Shown here piece by piece: positions 47,526-58,312 of a stretch of 64,000 bases of DNA. Location: the NCBI RefSeq assembly GCF_030272615.1, contig NC_081414.1, forward strand, positions 659,442,292-659,506,291, given 5' to 3'. The stretch's first letter is position 1; each line of letters begins with the position of its first letter. Below the pieces are notes generated by a model, which was not told where the DNA came from, searched no databases, and saw only the letters and a program-made list of their open reading frames with translations. Both the position numbers and the translations under genes were made by a program. The DNA comes from Cryptomeria japonica (lineage: Eukaryota; Streptophyta; Pinopsida; Cupressales; Cupressaceae).

Positions 47526-47531
47526 TTTCTT
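47526..47531. other. Deletion junction with TTTCTT microhomology between H body 2 and LARD1 copy 2
   Basis: H sequence (GAATGCAAGCCTTTCTT, compare 31105-31121) joins LARD1 sequence (TTTCTTTTGATGATCCC, compare the minus strand near 9860) over the shared TTTCTT. About 5 kb of LARD1, including its 5' LTR, and about 665 bases of H are missing. Confidence 0.8.
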
Positions 47532-47532
47532 T

Positions 47533-48680
47533 TGATGATCCCATTATTTTTCCCATTCCATCTCTTGAAGAGCCTGTCATTGAACCATGTCCACTACACA
47601 ATCCTAGTCCCCCTCATGATTCTAACGTGTTAGTGCAAGATGTTCATGAACCCTCGACATGCACAATGGGTTCTTCCACTTTGGTGAAATCCGATCCACT
47701 TCAAGATCATTATTTCTCTCATATCATATCCACCTCATAATGGACTCGCGTCTTCTTCCCAAAGAAAAGAGTATCCTACAAGTCAAGATATTCATAAAGG
47801 CAAAGGAGTAGATCTTCATAAGCAAGAATCCCTTCATGTTAAAGAAAATATTAAGGGTCATGGCCTCAGTGAAATTCCTCAAGATGTGGGTACCCCTGCT
47901 AAATCCAACATCCCTTCAAAATCCAAGCATACACCTTCCCCATCATCGCTTCCATCCATTCTAGGTCCCTATATCCCTCCATCTCCTATGCAACATCAAC
48001 AAAGGCACACATCTTGGAGAACCTTCCATCCATCCCACACGCCTCCATTTCATTCATATCCATCCATGCATTCCTTTCCCCCTCCAAGCAATTTGGATGC
48101 CAAGTATAAAAGTCATAAGTCTAGAAATCCACATGTATTTAAAGATCAACATGTCCAATATAATCGACATGTCAAAACAAAGAACAATATGATCTATAAA
48201 GAAAAAGAAATATCCAAAAGGCCACAAAGGCCCACTGAGCAACATAAAAAAAAGTCAAAATCTATATGGGTTCCTAAATCCCTTGTGCAAGTAATGCACT
48301 CCAAGGAACCACAAAAGCATGACAAATCAAAAACCATGTGGATCCCTAAGCGGATCCTTGAAGCACAAAAGCCTAAAGAAACATCAAAATTGGCATCTAA
48401 AATTTCTATTCCTCCATCCAAACCTTCCAAGTCTATTCCTCTACCACCCTCTTCATCCATTTTGGGTCCTTATGTCCGCAAATCCATAGCTATTCCTTCA
48501 TCAAAATCTCCATATCCAAAACCCACTCTTCCTCCATCAATCCATCACCCCTCAAGATGTGTGCCAATGTTGATCTTACCTTCATTTCCATCCACTCAAG
48601 CCGAATTCTTCCAATATCCTATCCATTATCCAATGCATATTTTCCATCCTTCAATCCCTTTGATCCCATCCTTTGCATAA
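47533..48680 (+). pseudogene. LARD1 protein, copy 2, C-terminal part
   Basis: The last 380 or so codons match 9860-8687 of copy 1. A frameshift lies near 47710, but 47886-48680 is fully open (264 codons) and ends at the same residue as copy 1. Two codons that are stops in copy 1 are Gln here. Conservation of frame in a low-complexity protein over two separate insertions argues that it was a real gene. Composition: Pro, Ser, Lys and His, with SILGPY repeated. Confidence 0.75.
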
Positions 48681-49219
48681 ATCCTTGCCTTAGTTTCATC
48701 TCTTTTTCCATGTCCTTATCCTACCAACGTCTTTGAGCTTACTTTTAAAGGTCATGGTCCATTTTTTTTTCAAGGCTACTATCCAAAAAAAAGACGCTTG
48801 AGTCCTTCTTCCATCCCCTATCATGTGTCCATCTTCTATTGAAAAAGTCAAAATTTAAAAAAAAAATGTGAAAAAAAAAGACAAAAGAAAAAAGTAAAGC
48901 AAAAATAATTCGTCCACTGGTGAAAACTTGGCAAACAGGCGCTTTGGGCAAGTACCATGGTGAAAACCTGGCAATTAGGTGCCATGTGTAACGAGATCAT
49001 TGCTCCATCATCTGTCATGACCTCTAGCTATGCTATCGGGTTTATCTTTGTCATGACCCAATGTTATGTTCCAGGCCTGTGATTGGTCAACATCATTGTC
49101 TTGCATACTCCGGTTTCTTGTGCATATGTTTCGGTCCTGGTCTCTATATATGTCTTTCTGATGTGCATTGGGTGCGTTCCCCTTGTCATGATCAATCATT
49201 GGAACTTTCAAATCAAATA
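48681..49219. other. LARD1 copy 2 region after the gene, with the conserved post-stop element
   Basis: Bases 48918-48987 carry the GGTGAAAAC...GGGCAAGTACCATGGTGAAAAC block shared with copy 1 and the Tat element. A-rich runs precede it. No gene is seen. Confidence 0.6.
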
Positions 49220-49392
49220 CTGTCCTGAAATAATCCAAAAAAATTGAAAAATGTCCTGAAATAAATCCAAAAAAAATTGAAAAATGTCCTGAAATAATCC
49301 AAAAAAATTGAAAAATGTCCTGAAATAATCCAAAAAAAATTTGACAAAATGTCCTGAAATAATCCCTAAAAATCATAAAATGTCGTGAAAAA
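49220..49392 (+). repeat. LARD1 copy 2 minisatellite
   Basis: About five units of TGTCCTGAAATAATCCAAAA are present, half as many as in copy 1 (7380-7712). Confidence 0.85.
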
Positions 49393-50255
49393 AAAAAAAA
49401 ACACAAAAAAAAACATTATAAAACTCGAAAAACAAAACAAAAATATCCCCCCTGTGCATAGACAGATCGCTGAGCATACATCCAACGACAATCGATCAAA
49501 CATTTGTGTAGACAACAAACACTGCACTTTACTGCAAATCACACATTAACAGATGAACTTTTTCAATCAAACCAGACATTCAAATTGATCAAAATTGTCA
49601 TATCAATCAACCGCAAAATTATTTGTCCTTGTCACTACTATCATGGGTCTTATACAGGGTGTGGTATACTCAAAACCAAACTGTGTCCTCTCTTAGACGG
49701 GGTACCGCATGTCCTAAAACTAGACATCATGATCATCCTATCAACACTTTCAACTTTTGACAATGAAGATCAAGATGTTTGTTTGACTTGTTGGAATTAG
49801 CGAGTCTTATCATTTATTGATTTATTTTTGATCATGTTCCTATGTTGCTCGATGATGTCACTGAGTGATTTAGAGTGACCGGGATGGTTCATGGTCCCCT
49901 TTCTTTTTTTTTGTTGTGATTGTTGTTTGTGGAATGTTTGTTGCAAACTAGGGCAACTATATCATTGGGTGTTTGTGATAAGTACGTTCGCTTTGTGAAC
50001 GCCGCACATACCTCAACCCTTGATGTATGCACCCTAGGATGCTTCACTCATTCCTTGTGTGCGATGTGTCTGTCTTTTGCAAAAAGGGTTGCGTTTCAGC
50101 TCTGGCCTTCAATGCCATGATGCTATGCATCCATTTTGCTACATCAAATAAAGGTTCTCACCTACAAAGTGCATTATTGAAAGCAAGTTTTTCTTTGCCT
50201 CTAATTGTCCTCTGTCTCATTTCTTCTTACTAACATTTCTTCCATCAGTTCGGAT
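49393..50255. other. LARD1 copy 2, 3' untranslated region
   Basis: It matches 7379-6600 of copy 1 on the opposite strand, including the GGGGTACCGCATGTCC block (about 49700). No conserved gene. Confidence 0.65.
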
Positions 50256-50657
50256 AGTCAGTTCAATCTAGTTCTCTGATCTACATAAACAAATGCACAT
50301 ATGCTGCATCCTGCATCCATTTGGTTAGTACATTTGCATTATATCAAACATCACATCAAGCATCACATCAAGCATTTTATCCATTTCATATTATAAATGC
50401 ATCAAAAACACATTAAAAAATATATCCATACATGTTCCACAATAATACATCAACAATGCATAAGCCATCCATACATGGAAAATAACCATAAGTCATAACA
50501 TAATGTATCCCATCATATCGATGCATATCATATCATATATCAAAATAATATCGGAGTACAAAATTGGACTGTCTGTCCTAAGTATGGCCCGCAGGTTGAC
50601 TACATAATGTCACACTACATAATGTCAACTGTCTGTCATAAGGAGCATGTACCTCTA
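50256..50657. other. Downstream tail of PMD copy 2
   Basis: ATGCA- and CATCA-rich sequence with no gene, similar in style to 3540-3870 after PMD copy 1. It begins the block absent from LARD1 copy 1. Confidence 0.5.
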
Positions 50658-52462
50658 TCACTGGGTGCTCCCTCTATCCTCCTCATCCCTGCCATGTCCC
50701 AAGGATGATGTCCCTCTTGCCCCAGGTCCTGGCTGTGGTGGTCTCATAGGTCCACTCACCCCCATGCTGCTCATTGACCTCCGAGAGTGTGCCCTACTCT
50801 CTATCCTCGATCATGCCCGATATGACGATGCTCTCTGCTCTGGTGGAACTACACTCTCATATAGTGTCCTCCAATGGCATATCTCCTCGCTGGTCTCTGT
50901 GCCATTTCACGTGCACTGGCGTCCCTAATCGACCCAATATACTCAGTGACTCTTTGTTCTTCTCGCTGTGCCTATGCTATTGCTGTATCTCGAGCCACTG
51001 TCAATCTGGCTATCTCTGCTCTAAACTGATCATGCTCTATCCTCAAGATGGCATTCTATCTCTCTAATGTCATAATGTGATCATGCTGACTCGCTATGGT
51101 AGCCCTGCATATCTCCATCTCCTCTATCCTAGCTGTCTTCAGCTCTATGGGTATATCCTGCAATGATTCCTGATCGGCTAAATCTGGCTCATAATTGTCA
51201 TCCCCCTTATCATCTCTATCCTCATCATCCCCCTCATCCTCATCACTACCCTCATCCTCCTCTCCTACGAGTGGGAAGTCCTCCTGTCTCCTGGGTACTG
51301 GAATATCAGGATCTGTCAATGGCACTGGCCGTCGTCGTGCAAACCATTGCTCATACTCCTCTGTCGTCCCTGTGTCCACCACATCTGATCGCCAATCCCA
51401 CTATCTTTGTTGTAGCTATGTGAAGTCAGCATATGCTATGTGTGGCTGAATCATCCTCCCCCACTGACTCGTCTCTCTATGAGATTGGGCAAAGTGTACA
51501 GTCCCTCTAAATACATCCTGCCTCTCTCCAAACTCTCATCTGACTCTATCTGGCAGGTACATCTCAATCACTCTCTGGTGATTCACTGGTCACCCAATCA
51601 GGTATCTCTCCTATCTACAATATGATAGCTCATCATTATCATCTGACCATCCAGGGCAATCAAGATTTGTCCTCCATGTGAACTCTCTCAATCTGTCTAG
51701 CTCATGTCGCCAATACAGTATGTATCTGAAAGGACCCTGTCTCAGTGCTCCCCCATAATAGTACACATATGGTCGGTGTGGTACTACCTGTCTCTCTGTA
51801 ATCGGTTGACATATGGCTATGTGCTCAAATGCCCATACCTGTAGTAGTGTGACTCCATAGCTCAAAGTCTGCACTAACTAATATGCTATTTGATGCAACT
51901 GAAAATATAGCATAGCAAGCACACATGGTCCCCATGCATACACCATCCCCTCTCTCACCATCTACTCTAGCACTCTTCCCCATCCAATAGGGAATCCATG
52001 TCCTCATCTGTCCCCTGCTAATAGGCATGCTATCACCACTGCTATCACCACATATCGTCGATCATACTCTGATGCCATATTCTCCCAGCCAATCTCCCTC
52101 TCTATGATATCCAGATCATCTGTGTTGCACTCAAATAATCTACACAAAGCATCTCTCCTTGTCACTGGGTCATACTCTATCATCTCTCCATGAATCAAAA
52201 TGCGGAGGATACGCCATACATCCTCTAGTGTCAGAGTCGCCTCTCCAGTTGCCAGATGGAATGAGGAGGTCTCTAAATGCCATCGCTCTGCCAATGCGGT
52301 AAGCAGTCCTATGTTTGCCCTAATCTCGGGCATGAATGTGATGTAGTATATTCCAAGTCCTACTAATGTATCTCTGTCCGTGCTCCTGAGTCTATGTCGT
52401 AACATGAAGCAGTCAGGTTGGTTCTCCCGCATGATCAATGGATACTGTCGACTCTGCATCAC
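50658..52462 (-). pseudogene. PMD protein, copy 2, antisense inside LARD1 copy 2
   Basis: The open part 52462-52004 has GLLTALAERW, then FHLATGEATLTLEDV and a WRILRILIHGE segment, aligning with PMD copy 1. The C-terminal portion (51382-51056) is a Glu/Asp-rich stretch (GSDEDEGDDEDRDDKGD) leading into a coiled coil, and a Pro/Gly tail ends near TGA 50660-50658. The frame changes about four times and several stops occur, so it is more damaged than copy 1. Gene order, length (1.8 kb against 1.9 kb) and antisense placement before the 3' LTR are the same in both. The two proteins are clearly diverged, so this is not a recent copy of 1526-3427. Confidence 0.82.
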
Positions 52463-53120
52463 AATTGGGGCACATTTTGTCAGTTTTAGGGTTTGCTCCT
52501 ACGGGCTGCATTTCCTTGTTTCATGTCCAAATCAGGGTGTTTTTAATCTATTTTGACCTATCCTACCCTTATCCCCCTTTTCGGATCATCCGCATGCTGT
52601 TTTTGACCAAAATTGACTTCCCAGGGAACAACTGCACCTGTGTGCTATATCCTACACCTGTGTTGCATCAACTTGTGCTTGTGTACCCTACACAAGTGCA
52701 GGATACCCTACACAAGCACAAGATGTGCTCACACAGGTGCAAGAGTCACTTTCTGCATTCCCTGTGGGCCCCGCAATGTCCCGCAAGCAAGTCAAATTCA
52801 TGAAATTGACAATATGGGTTTTTGAGATACATACCACTTCTCCCACGTTGTTCAATCGTCTGTAGGTGCGTACACGTTCCCTAAGGTGATCTACCATTGG
52901 AATGTTCACCATCTCTCTGCAAGTGTCCTTTTCCAGAGCAACAAATCCTCCTCTTTGGCTAGTGTAAATGAGCACTTTTCACTCTCTTTGTCTCATTTAT
53001 AGATCTTTGTCAGTGCATAGATGGACATGCACTCTCTCCATCTCATGCTGGTCACGGTCTTTTGCACCTTCAATTGCTTGTCCTTCGTGCATCCAGTCTC
53101 TGATTGTCAGTTTGTTTTCT
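52463..53120. other. Upstream region of PMD copy 2
   Basis: Non-coding, including the motif cluster at 52620-52750. It ends where LARD1 sequence resumes (CTATCATTATTATCGATCAA). Confidence 0.55.
52620..52750 (-). repeat. Motif cluster upstream of PMD copy 2
   Basis: CTACACAAGTGCAGG, CTACACAAGCACAAG, TCACACAGGTGCAAG and partial units recur every 20-25 bases. In PMD sense they read TGCACTTGTGTAG, a diverged form of the GCGTCTGTGT motif. Confidence 0.65.
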
Positions 53121-53148
53121 CCTATCATGTTCTATCATTATTATCGAT

Positions 53149-53153
53149 CAATT
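53149..53153. repeat. Target site duplication CAATT of copia C (second copy 58176-58180)
   Basis: CAATT precedes the TG at 53154 and follows the CA at 58175. The uninterrupted LARD1 copy 1 has GATCAATTGGCC at the same place. Confidence 0.95.
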
Positions 53154-53586
53154 TGTTGAAATGTGGTGACTGATCAGCAAAGTACTGTACACTCAGCACG
53201 TATCCTTGCCAAGGTCCGGGGCCGGGCCGGGCCCTAGGTAGGGGTTTGGGGGCGGCAGCCCCCGAGAAATTTTTTTTTTGCCTTTTTTTTGTTGATGAAA
53301 ACCAACATTGTAATAAAACCCTAAAAAAGGCTGACTTTGTTCGTTGCCCTAAAAATGCATGTTATAAGCGGCTGGGATGCTTAAGGCATTGTAAGGTTGA
53401 TGTACTATTTTTGCTGGATAATAAGAAAGATTGGACGGCTGTGTATGGTGGACGTAACCCATTCTGGGTGAACCACGTTAAATCTCTGTGTTATTTGTGT
53501 CCTGTTTTATTTCTTTATCTTTTGTATTTAAATCTGCATATAATTGTTAGTTCATATTTGCTTCGGATCTGCTTGAAACCCTAACA
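53154..53586 (+). repeat. Copia C 5' LTR
   Basis: It is 433 bp, with TGTTGAAATG and AACCCTAACA ends. A GC-rich stretch (53215-53275) holds the hairpin GGGGGCGGCAGCCCCC. Confidence 0.95.
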
Positions 53587-53588
53587 AT

Positions 53589-53604
53589 TGGTATTAGAGC
53601 GAGG
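53589..53604 (+). other. Primer binding site of copia C
   Basis: TGGTATTAGAGCGAGG is a tRNA-iMet-type site (usual form TGGTATCAGAGC), two bases after the LTR. Confidence 0.9.
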
Positions 53605-53646
53605 TTTTCTGTAAATTGGCAGGACTTTCGGATTTGAGTGGGAGCA

Positions 53647-56600
53647 ATGGGGGATTCCAAATTCAAGGTCGAAAAGTTTAACGGCCAGAATTATCAGTTA
53701 TGGAAAATGCAGATGGAGGATTACCTATATCAAAAGGATTTGTGGCGGCCATTGGAAGGAAAGGCAAAGAAACCGACCACAATATCAGATGAAGAGTGAG
53801 ACATTTTAGATAGAAAGGCACTGGGATCCATTCGATTGTGCCTTGCGTCGTCTGTAGCATTCAATATAACAGAAGAAAAAATGACTGTAGATTTGATGGC
53901 AACATTGGCTAAGCTGTATGAGAAACCCTCGGCTTTGAATAAGGTATTTCTTATGAAGCGTTTGTTTAATTTGAAAATGAGTGAGGGAGGATCTGTAGCA
54001 GAGCACTTAAATGAATTTAATACAATTACCAGTCAATTGTTTTCGGTAAAAATTACCTTTGCAGAAGAGGTTAGGGCTCTCTTGATTTTATGTTCTTTGC
54101 CAGAAAGCTGGAATAGCTTGGTTATGGTTGTAAGTAACTCTGTCTCTGGTAAAAATACTTTGGTATTTGATGATATTGTTGGTGTTATCCTAAGCGAGGA
54201 AATGCGAAGGAAAAGCACAGGTGAGACTCCAACATCATCGGGTAGTGTTTTGAATGTGGAGAATAGAGGAAGATCAAAGGAAAGAGGAAAAGGCCCTGGG
54301 AATGAGAAGTCACGAGGGAAGTCAAAGAAAGGATGCTCTCAATCTAGAGGAAAGAAAGATTGCTGGTACTACGGAAAGCCTGGTCATCTAAAGAAAGACT
54401 GTTGGTCTTGGAAAAACAAAGAAGGAGACAAAAATGAAAATGACAGTAAGGAAGCTAATATTGCAAGTAATACTTTACAAGATGCTTTAATCTTATGTTT
54501 GGATAATGTTAATGATTCCTGGGTAATAGATTCTGGGGCTTCATTTCATGCTACACCCCATAGAAAATATTTTCTAGATTATGTTCAAGGTGATTTTGGA
54601 CAGGTATATTTGGGTGATGATGAGCCCTGTCAAATTGTTGGAAAAGGAAAGATAAAGATCAAGTTGCAGAATGGTAATGACTGGTTTCTGCAGGAGGTAA
54701 GACATGTTCCTAATTTAAGAAGAAATTTAATTTCTGCAGGGCAACTAGGGAGTGAAGGTTGCATAGTTACCTTCTCAGACAGTATGTGGAAGGTCACTAA
54801 AGGATCGTTAGTAGTAGCTAAAGGTGCGAAGGTAGGCACATTATATCTGTGTATTGGTAACACTTACTCTACCTTAGCTGCTACAGATAAATTTACTGCA
54901 GGGACAACAACAATAAATGTTGCAAGAACAGATTTGATAATGTGACACCATAGGCTTGGGCACATGAGTGAGAAAGGGATGAAAATCCTTCACTCCAAAA
55001 ATCTATTGCCAGGACTAAAGAAGATTGATTTAGAGTTCTGTGAAAACTGTGTTTATGGTAAACAGAAAAGAGTCAGATTTCTCAAGGTTGGGAAAGAGAA
55101 GAAGAGTGAGAAGTTAGAGCTTGTACATTCAAATGTATGGGGACCGGCTCAGGTATCATCTCTTGGTGGCTCTTGTTATTATGTTATTTTTATTGATGAC
55201 TCAACTAGAAAAACATGGGTATATTTCCTAAAACAAAAATCAGATGTTTTTGAAACTTTTAAGAAATGGAAAGCTTTGGTTGAGAATGAGATAGGAAAAA
55301 AGTTGAAGTGTCTCAGATCGGATAATGGAGGTGAGTATTGCAGTAATGCATTTGATGATTATTGTTCCTTAAATGGGATTCGAAAGCAGAAGACAGTTCC
55401 AGGAACTCCACAGGAAAATGGTGTGTCAGAGAGAATGAATAGGACCATCATGGAACGTGCGAGGAGCATGAGATTGCATGCTGGATTGCCCTTACATTTT
55501 TGGGCAGATGCTGTACATACTGCTGTCTATTTGATAAATAGAGGACCTTCAACCCCTTTAGATTGTGGTATTCCAGAGGAGGCATGGACTGGTAAAAAGG
55601 TAAATTATTCTTTCCTAAAAACTTTTGGTTGCAAAGCTTTTGTCCATGTTGATAAAGAAAACAGAACCAAGCTTGATGCTAAATCTCATAAATGTACCTT
55701 CATTGGATATGGGATAGATGAATATGGCTATCGGTTATGAGTTTTGAAAATAAGAAAATAATTAGAAGTAGAGATGTTATATTCAATGAGAAGGTTATGT
55801 ATAAAGAACAGATGCAGGAAAAGAAGCATGAACAGGACAAACAAGAATATGTGGTGTTGGATGAGATTCCTGAAAATGAAATGCCACAGGTACCTGATGC
55901 TCAGCAACAATAGATTGTCCCACAAACTCTTGCAAGTGTTAGACATTCTACGAGGACAAGTAGACCCCCTGAAAGATTTTCTCCTTCTTTGTATTCTATT
56001 TTATTAACGAATTCTGGTGAACCAGAAGAATATGAAGAAGCAATGCAGGTGGATGCCAAACAACAGTGGCAGCTAGGCATGAAAGAGGAGATGGACTCTT
56101 TGATGAAAAATAAGACTTGGGACTTAGTCCCTTTACCTGCAGAAAAAAGAGCCTTGCCTAACAAATGGGTTTATTGGCTGAAGGAGGAGGAAGGAGGTCA
56201 GAAAAGATATAAGGCCAGACTTGTGGTAAAAGGTTTTGCACAGAAAAAGGGTATAGATTATGATGAAATATTTTCTCTAGTTGTAAAAATGACTTCAATT
56301 AGAACTGTACTTAGTCTTGTGGCTGCAGATGATTTACATCTTGAACAATTAGATGTCAAAACAACTTTTCTCCATGGAGACTTGGAGGAGGAAATTTACA
56401 TGTTGCAACCACAGGGATATGAGGTCAAAGGTAAGGAGAACTTGGTGTGCAGGTTGAAGAAAAGTCTGTATGGCCTAAAGCAAGCACCCTGACAATGGTA
56501 TTTAAAATTTGATAGTTTCATGGCTGAACACGGTTATCATAGATGTCATTCTGATCATTGTGTATATTTTAAGAGATTTGATAATGGCAGTTATATTATC

Positions 56601-57572
56601 CTGTTGCTTTATGTTGATGACATGCTTGTTGCTGGGTCTAACATGCAACATATAAATGATCTTAAACAGAAATTAGCCAGGTCATTTCCTATGAAGGATT
56701 TGGGTGCAGCTAAGCAAATTCTCGGTATGAGGATTACACGGGACAGGAAAAATAGAACCTTGAATTTGTCCCAAAGTGAGTATATAAAGAAGGTGTTGAA
56801 AAGATTTAACATGCAGGATGCAAAAGCAGTTAGTACACCTTTGGCTAGTCATTTCAAATTGACTAAGGAGATGTGCCCAAAGGCACAGGAAGAGGTTAAT
56901 AAAATGTCTAACATCCCGTATTCATCAGCTGTTGGCAGTCTGATGTATGCAATGGTATGCACAAGGCCAGATATTGCACATGCAGTGGGAGTTGTAAGCA
57001 GGTTTATGAGTAATCCGGGTATGGAACATTGGAATGCTATGAAATGGATTCTTCAGTATTTGAAAGGAACTACTATGAAGGCATTATGTTTCAAAGGATC
57101 TAATGCTGCTCTAAGTGGATTTGTTGACTCTGATCTGGCGGGTGATATTGATTCACGGAGGAGTACTACAGGGTATGTTTTTACTATAGGGGGAACTGCA
57201 GTCAGTTGGATTTCTAGGCTGCAAAAGGTTGTTGCACTTTCAACCACTGAAGCTGAGTATGTTGCTGCTACAGAAGCCAGCAAAGAGATGATTTGGTTGC
57301 AATGTTTTCTGAAGGAATTGGGCCAGACACAAGAGGATAGCCCATTGTATACTGATAGCCAGAGTGCCATTCATCTTGTGAAGAACTCTGCTTTTCATTC
57401 AAGGACAAAGCACATTCAACTCAGGTACCACTTCATCCAGACTATTTTGGAGGAGGGTCAGTTACGGCTTGAGAAGATTCACACAAGTGAGAATCCTGCC
57501 GATATGTTCACAAAGGCAGTTCCACAGGAGAAGCTGATTTCTTCATCAGTTTCTGTTGGTCTTCTTGATTGA
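53647..57572 (+). pseudogene. Copia C gag-pol
   Basis: ATG 53647 begins gag (FNGQNYQLWKMQMEDYL). The zinc knuckle reads CWYYGKPGHLKKDC, where the second Cys is Tyr (54370). Protease has VIDSGASFHA. Integrase has HHRLGH and CENC; its first catalytic Asp is Asn in HSNVWGP (55132-55134), while SDNGGEY and the Glu box are kept. Reverse transcriptase has LLLYVDDMLVAGS intact, and RNase H ends NPADMFTKAVP before TGA 57570-57572. Stops are at 53797 and 54943 (TGG-type), 55911 (CAG-type) and 56490 (CGA-type); a one-base deletion lies near 55738. All lesions except that deletion are transitions. Confidence 0.93.
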
Positions 57573-57708
57573 TAATTATTGAATTTATACCAGTCAAGTC
57601 CTAGTGTTTTATCCAGTGGATGTTGCATGTACAGTGGTGTCGTGTAGTATCAGTCTCCAAGTGGGAGATTGTTCGGTGTGGAGCCTGATCAGTCTCCAAG
57701 TGGGAGAT
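57573..57708 (+). other. Copia C 3' spacer and duplicated polypurine tract
   Basis: The phrase TCTCCAAGTGGGAGATTGTT occurs twice (about 57654 and 57692); only the second copy touches the LTR. Confidence 0.8.
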
Positions 57709-58175
57709 TGTTGAAATGTGGCGACTGATCAGCAAAGTACTGTACACTTAGCACATATCCTCGTCGGGGTCTGGGGCCGGGCCGGGCCCCGGGCAGGGGT
57801 TCGGGGGCGGCAGCCCCCGAGAAAGCGGGGGTTCAGGGGCGGCAGCCCCCGAGAAATTTTTTTTTTTTCTGTTTTTTTTGTTGATGAAAACCGACATTGT
57901 AATAAAACCCTAAAAAAGGTCGACTTTGTTTGTTGCCCTAAAAACGCATGTTATAAGCGGCTGGGATGCTTAAGGCATTGTAAGGTTGATGTACTGTTTT
58001 TGCTGGATAATAAGAAAGATTGGACGGTTGTGTATGGTGGACGTAACCCATTCTGGGTGAACCACGTTAAATCTCTGTGTTATTTGTGTCCTGTTTTATT
58101 TCTTTATCTTTTGTATTTAAATCTGCATATAATTGTTAGTTCATATTTGCTTCGGATCTGCTTGAAACCCTAACA
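57709..58175 (+). repeat. Copia C 3' LTR
   Basis: It is 467 bp. It differs from the 5' LTR by transitions and by a 34-base duplication of the GGGTTCGGGGGCGGCAGCCC-type segment (about 57796-57860), which doubles the GC hairpin. Confidence 0.95.
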
Positions 58176-58180
58176 CAATT

Positions 58181-58312
58181 GGCCTCTTTTCTAGATGTTT
58201 TTGGCCAATTCCTCGAGGGGGCATGCATATGTCATTGTCATTGTCTGGGGCATTTTCATTATTGTTCTTTGAAACAATGCTTAATATCGCATTGTCTCAA
58301 AGAGGGGCAAAA
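58181..58312 (+). other. LARD1 copy 2 sequence before the 3' LTR, with polypurine tract
   Basis: It continues LARD1 after copia C (GGCCTCTTTTCTAGATG, compare the minus strand near 6555). It ends with CAAAGAGGGGCAAAA at 58298-58312. Confidence 0.87.

Larger units (their letters stand above)
53154..58175 (+). mobile_element. Copia C: complete Tork/Tnt1-like copia element (5.0 kb)
   Basis: The LTRs are 53154-53586 and 57709-58175, the primer site is TGGTATTAGAGCGAGG (53589-53604), one gag-pol gene runs from 53647 to 57572, and the polypurine tract AAGTGGGAGAT is at 57698-57708. By my count about 19 substitutions separate the LTRs, all transitions. It is the best preserved autonomous-type element in the window, but at least five lesions break its gene. 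Confidence 0.95.

Noticed and set aside
53246-53584. 112-codon frame inside the copia C LTR, also present at 57718-58173
   Set aside because: It lies wholly within the LTR; its duplication follows from LTR duplication and it has no start context or domain.
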